Of a DNA stretch of 64,000 nucleotides, positions 62,128 to 64,000 are shown piece by piece. A model generated the notes under the pieces. The model did no database searches and was not told the origin of the DNA. It worked only from the letters and a program-made list of their open reading frames with translations. The stretch comes from Sphingobacterium sp. SYP-B4668 (GTDB taxonomy: Bacteria; Bacteroidota; Bacteroidia; Sphingobacteriales; Sphingobacteriaceae): contig NZ_CP115483.1 in assembly GCF_027627455.1 (NCBI RefSeq), positions 2,108,001 to 2,172,000 on the forward strand. Direction: 5' to 3'. The position numbers and the translations under genes were made by a program. Position 1 is the first letter of the stretch, and every line of letters begins with the position of its first letter.

Positions 62128-63120
62128 ATGAAAGCGACCATTCGAAACAATTGGACCAAAACAGAAATTCAGGAAATATATGACCTTCCCCTTTTGGAGT
62201 TGGTGTATCGTGCAGCCACTATCCATCGGGCGTATCATCGTGCAGACGAAGTGCAGGTATGTACGCTGTTGTCTGTAAAGACAGGCGGTTGTCCTGAAGA
62301 TTGTTCATACTGTGGACAGGCTGCCCGTTATCATACCGATATTAAAGTACAAGCGCTCTTACCTACAGAAACTGTTCTTGCACATGCACAAAAGGCGAAG
62401 AATAGCGGTTCCACCCGTTTCTGTATGGCGGCTGCTTGGCGGGAGGTGCGGGACAACCGAGATTTTGATAGAATCATAGATATGGTCAAAGGTGTGAACG
62501 ACTTAGGTTTGGAGGTCTGCTGTACCTTAGGTATGTTGACCGAGCATCAGGCCAAGAGGTTGCAAGAAGCCGGACTCTATGCATACAACCATAATTTGGA
62601 TACCTCTGAGCAATATTACGATGAGATTATCTCCACCCGCACATTCGATAATCGCATTAATACCATCGACAATGTGCGCAAGGCAGGTATTACCGTGTGT
62701 TCTGGAGGTATTATTGGATTAGGTGAGACGCATAAGGACCGTATATCGATGCTGCTGACATTGGCCACCATGCCCAAGCATCCCGAGTCGGTCCCGGTCA
62801 ATGCGTTGGCAAGGGTTAAAGGCACCCCTTTAGAAAATAATCCAAAGGTAGATATATGGGATATGGTACGGATGATCGCGACGGCACGTATGGTCATGCC
62901 TGCGTCTATAGTCAGGCTCAGTGCTGGAAGAATAGAAATGAGTGAGACCGAGCAAGCTTGGTGTTTTATGGCGGGTGCCAATTCTATATTCACCGGCGAA
63001 CGTGAAACCTTGCTGGTGACCCCTAATCCTGGTGTGTCCGAAGATATGGCTATGTTCAAGAACCTAGGATTGAAGCCTATGGCCAAGGATGTAAAGGAGG
63101 AGTCGTGTACAACATACTAA
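62128..63120 (+). CDS. bioB: Biotin synthase
   Basis: A 330-residue radical SAM enzyme that inserts sulfur into dethiobiotin. The SAM cluster motif is CPEDCSYC (CxxxCxxC) in [19 protein letters not shown]. Other landmarks are [70 protein letters not shown] and [11 protein letters not shown], where Arg binds the [2Fe-2S] sulfur donor cluster. All cluster ligands are present. Its stop overlaps the bioA start by 16 bases. Confidence 0.97.
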   Translation: MKATIRNNWTKTEIQEIYDLPLLELVYRAATIHRAYHRADEVQVCTLLSVKTGGCPEDCSYCGQAARYHTDIKVQALLPTETVLAHAQKAKNSGSTRFCMAAAWREVRDNRDFDRIIDMVKGVNDLGLEVCCTLGMLTEHQAKRLQEAGLYAYNHNLDTSEQYYDEIISTRTFDNRINTIDNVRKAGITVCSGGIIGLGETHKDRISMLLTLATMPKHPESVPVNALARVKGTPLENNPKVDIWDMVRMIATARMVMPASIVRLSAGRIEMSETEQAWCFMAGANSIFTGERETLLVTPNPGVSEDMAMFKNLGLKPMAKDVKEESCTTY

Positions 63121-64000
63121 GGGAGCGGGATAGGGAAGTCAATTGGCATCCCTATACCCAAATGAAAGGCGCCACGGACATTATCCCCATTGTCCGTGGT
63201 CAAGGTGCATATTTGTATGACAATGAAGGAAAGCGCTACATCGATGCTGTTTCTTCATGGTGGGTGACCTTACATGGTCATGCACATCCGCATATCGCCC
63301 AGCGGGTATCTGATCAGTTGCATACCTTGGAGCAAGTAATATTCGCCGGTTTCACCCATGAACCAGCCGTTCAACTCTCTGAAAATTTATTGAAACTACT
63401 ACCTGCGAACCAACAAAAGGTGTTCTACACCGATAATGGGTCTACTGCTGTAGAAGTTGCGCTCAAGATGTGTATACAATACCATGTGAATAGAGGGACG
63501 CCCAAGTCAAAAATATTAGCCTTTCGCAATGCTTATCATGGTGATACTTTTGGTGCCATGTCTGTGAGCGCACGTGGAGCATGGACAGCACCATTTGGAG
63601 ATATGTTATTTGACGTTGTCTTTATAGATACACCGACGGTAGATAATCTGGAATCGTTAATACAAAAAGTTGATCTCCATGCCGATGAGTTGGCTTGCTT
63701 TATATACGAACCACTTATTCAGGGTGCCGCCGGTATGTTGATGCATCACCCCGAAGATTTGAGCCGTCTAATGGCTTATTGTCGTCATAAAGGCGTTTTA
63801 ATGATTCAGGATGAAATCTTTGTAGGCTTTGGGCGCACAGGCAAGCTCTTTGCAGCAGACTATTTGAGCGAATACCCAGATATTATGTGTTTCTCAAAAG
63901 GTCTGACGGGAGGTACTATGCCCCTAGGTGTTACGACCTGTTCGGATGTGGTCTACCAAGCCTTCTACTCGGATGACAAGCGGCAGGCATTATATCACGG
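63105..64000 (+). CDS. bioA: Adenosylmethionine-8-amino-7-oxononanoate aminotransferase (runs off the end)
   Basis: A PLP aminotransferase that converts KAPA to DAPA using SAM as amino donor. It reads from a GTG at 63105: [20 protein letters not shown], then [79 protein letters not shown], with the PLP Lys in [14 protein letters not shown]. About 298 of roughly 425 codons are inside the window. The start has a full Shine-Dalgarno AAGGAGG at 63094-63100, rare in this window, and overlaps bioB by 16 bases. Confidence 0.93.
   Translation, partial: MYNILRERDREVNWHPYTQMKGATDIIPIVRGQGAYLYDNEGKRYIDAVSSWWVTLHGHAHPHIAQRVSDQLHTLEQVIFAGFTHEPAVQLSENLLKLLPANQQKVFYTDNGSTAVEVALKMCIQYHVNRGTPKSKILAFRNAYHGDTFGAMSVSARGAWTAPFGDMLFDVVFIDTPTVDNLESLIQKVDLHADELACFIYEPLIQGAAGMLMHHPEDLSRLMAYCRHKGVLMIQDEIFVGFGRTGKLFAADYLSEYPDIMCFSKGLTGGTMPLGVTTCSDVVYQAFYSDDKRQALYH

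Overview
The window looks like chromosome of a Bacteroidota bacterium of the Sphingobacteriaceae type (Sphingobacterium or a close relative). The clues are moderately AT-rich DNA, promoters of the TTG-N20-TAnnTTTG form instead of -35/-10 boxes, almost no Shine-Dalgarno sites, a BtuB-like TonB receptor, signal peptides ending in Ala-Gln, lipoproteins with a bare Cys, and families typical of the phylum (DUF4126, SpmA-SpmB fusion, gyrA followed by TPR genes, ECF sigma factor paired with a membrane-anchored beta-barrel). I see no tRNA, rRNA, CRISPR array, insertion sequence or prophage. It reads as ordinary core chromosome with two vitamin regions.

Layout. 1-5.6 kb: the 5' end of lysS, an ECF sigma factor operon, a secreted endonuclease/phosphatase-fold protein, and a proline dehydrogenase-HAD pair. 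5.7-17.3 kb: an S4-domain protein with aroB, a ThuA protein, a TonB receptor beside a secreted zinc phospholipase C/P1-nuclease homologue, a glycosyltransferase-FKBP-aldo/keto reductase operon, kdsB, a deoxynucleoside kinase, trpS and a TetR regulator. 17.4-23.6 kb: the de novo thiamin operon thiS-thiC-tenI-like-thiE-thiG-thiH-thiF under a TPP riboswitch. 23.6-35.2 kb: mazG, an ABC exporter, DUF4126, an ABC-F protein, pyrD, and gyrA with two TPR genes. 35.6-49.4 kb: lipoprotein, tam, serine hydrolase, HAD phosphatase, MscS channel, coaA, OsmC, mgsA, SpmAB, patatin, a Gre-like protein, BON and SH3 proteins, and an M1 peptidase. 49.4-52.7 kb: the thiamin salvage operon thiM-thiE-thiD-tenA under a second TPP riboswitch. 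52.9-58.1 kb: small lipoproteins, a lone AAA+ ATPase, a large MscS channel, a decayed gene fragment, a GNAT and a HopJ-family protein. 58.1-64 kb: a MocR regulator divergent from a biotin operon that runs off the window.

How the parts work together. The two thiamin operons split the job. The first makes the thiazole (ThiS, ThiF, ThiG, ThiH) and the pyrimidine (ThiC) and joins them (ThiE). The second recovers thiazole (ThiM) and degraded pyrimidine (TenA, ThiD) and carries the only ThiD seen here, so the de novo route depends on it unless another thiD lies elsewhere. Both leaders carry a TPP aptamer. In the first, three copies of one 8-base segment could form mutually exclusive helices next to the thiS start codon.

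The most interesting locus is the biotin cluster. A MocR-type regulator (GntR HTH plus aminotransferase fold) is divergent from an operon whose first gene is not a known biotin gene. It encodes a 210-residue protein with a complete ferritin-like diiron ligand set (E26, E53xxH56, E125, E155xxH158) and overlaps bioF by 29 bp. bioF, bioD, bioB and bioA follow, with a 34-codon ORF tucked between bioF and bioD. No bioC, bioH, bioG, bioI or bioZ is present. The diiron protein is therefore a candidate for a pimeloyl-supply or iron-related role that I do not recognise from known pathways. Gene starts were reassigned where the longest reading frame was clearly too long (ABC-F, TonB receptor, aldo/keto reductase, TPR protein, S4 protein, MocR, diiron protein).
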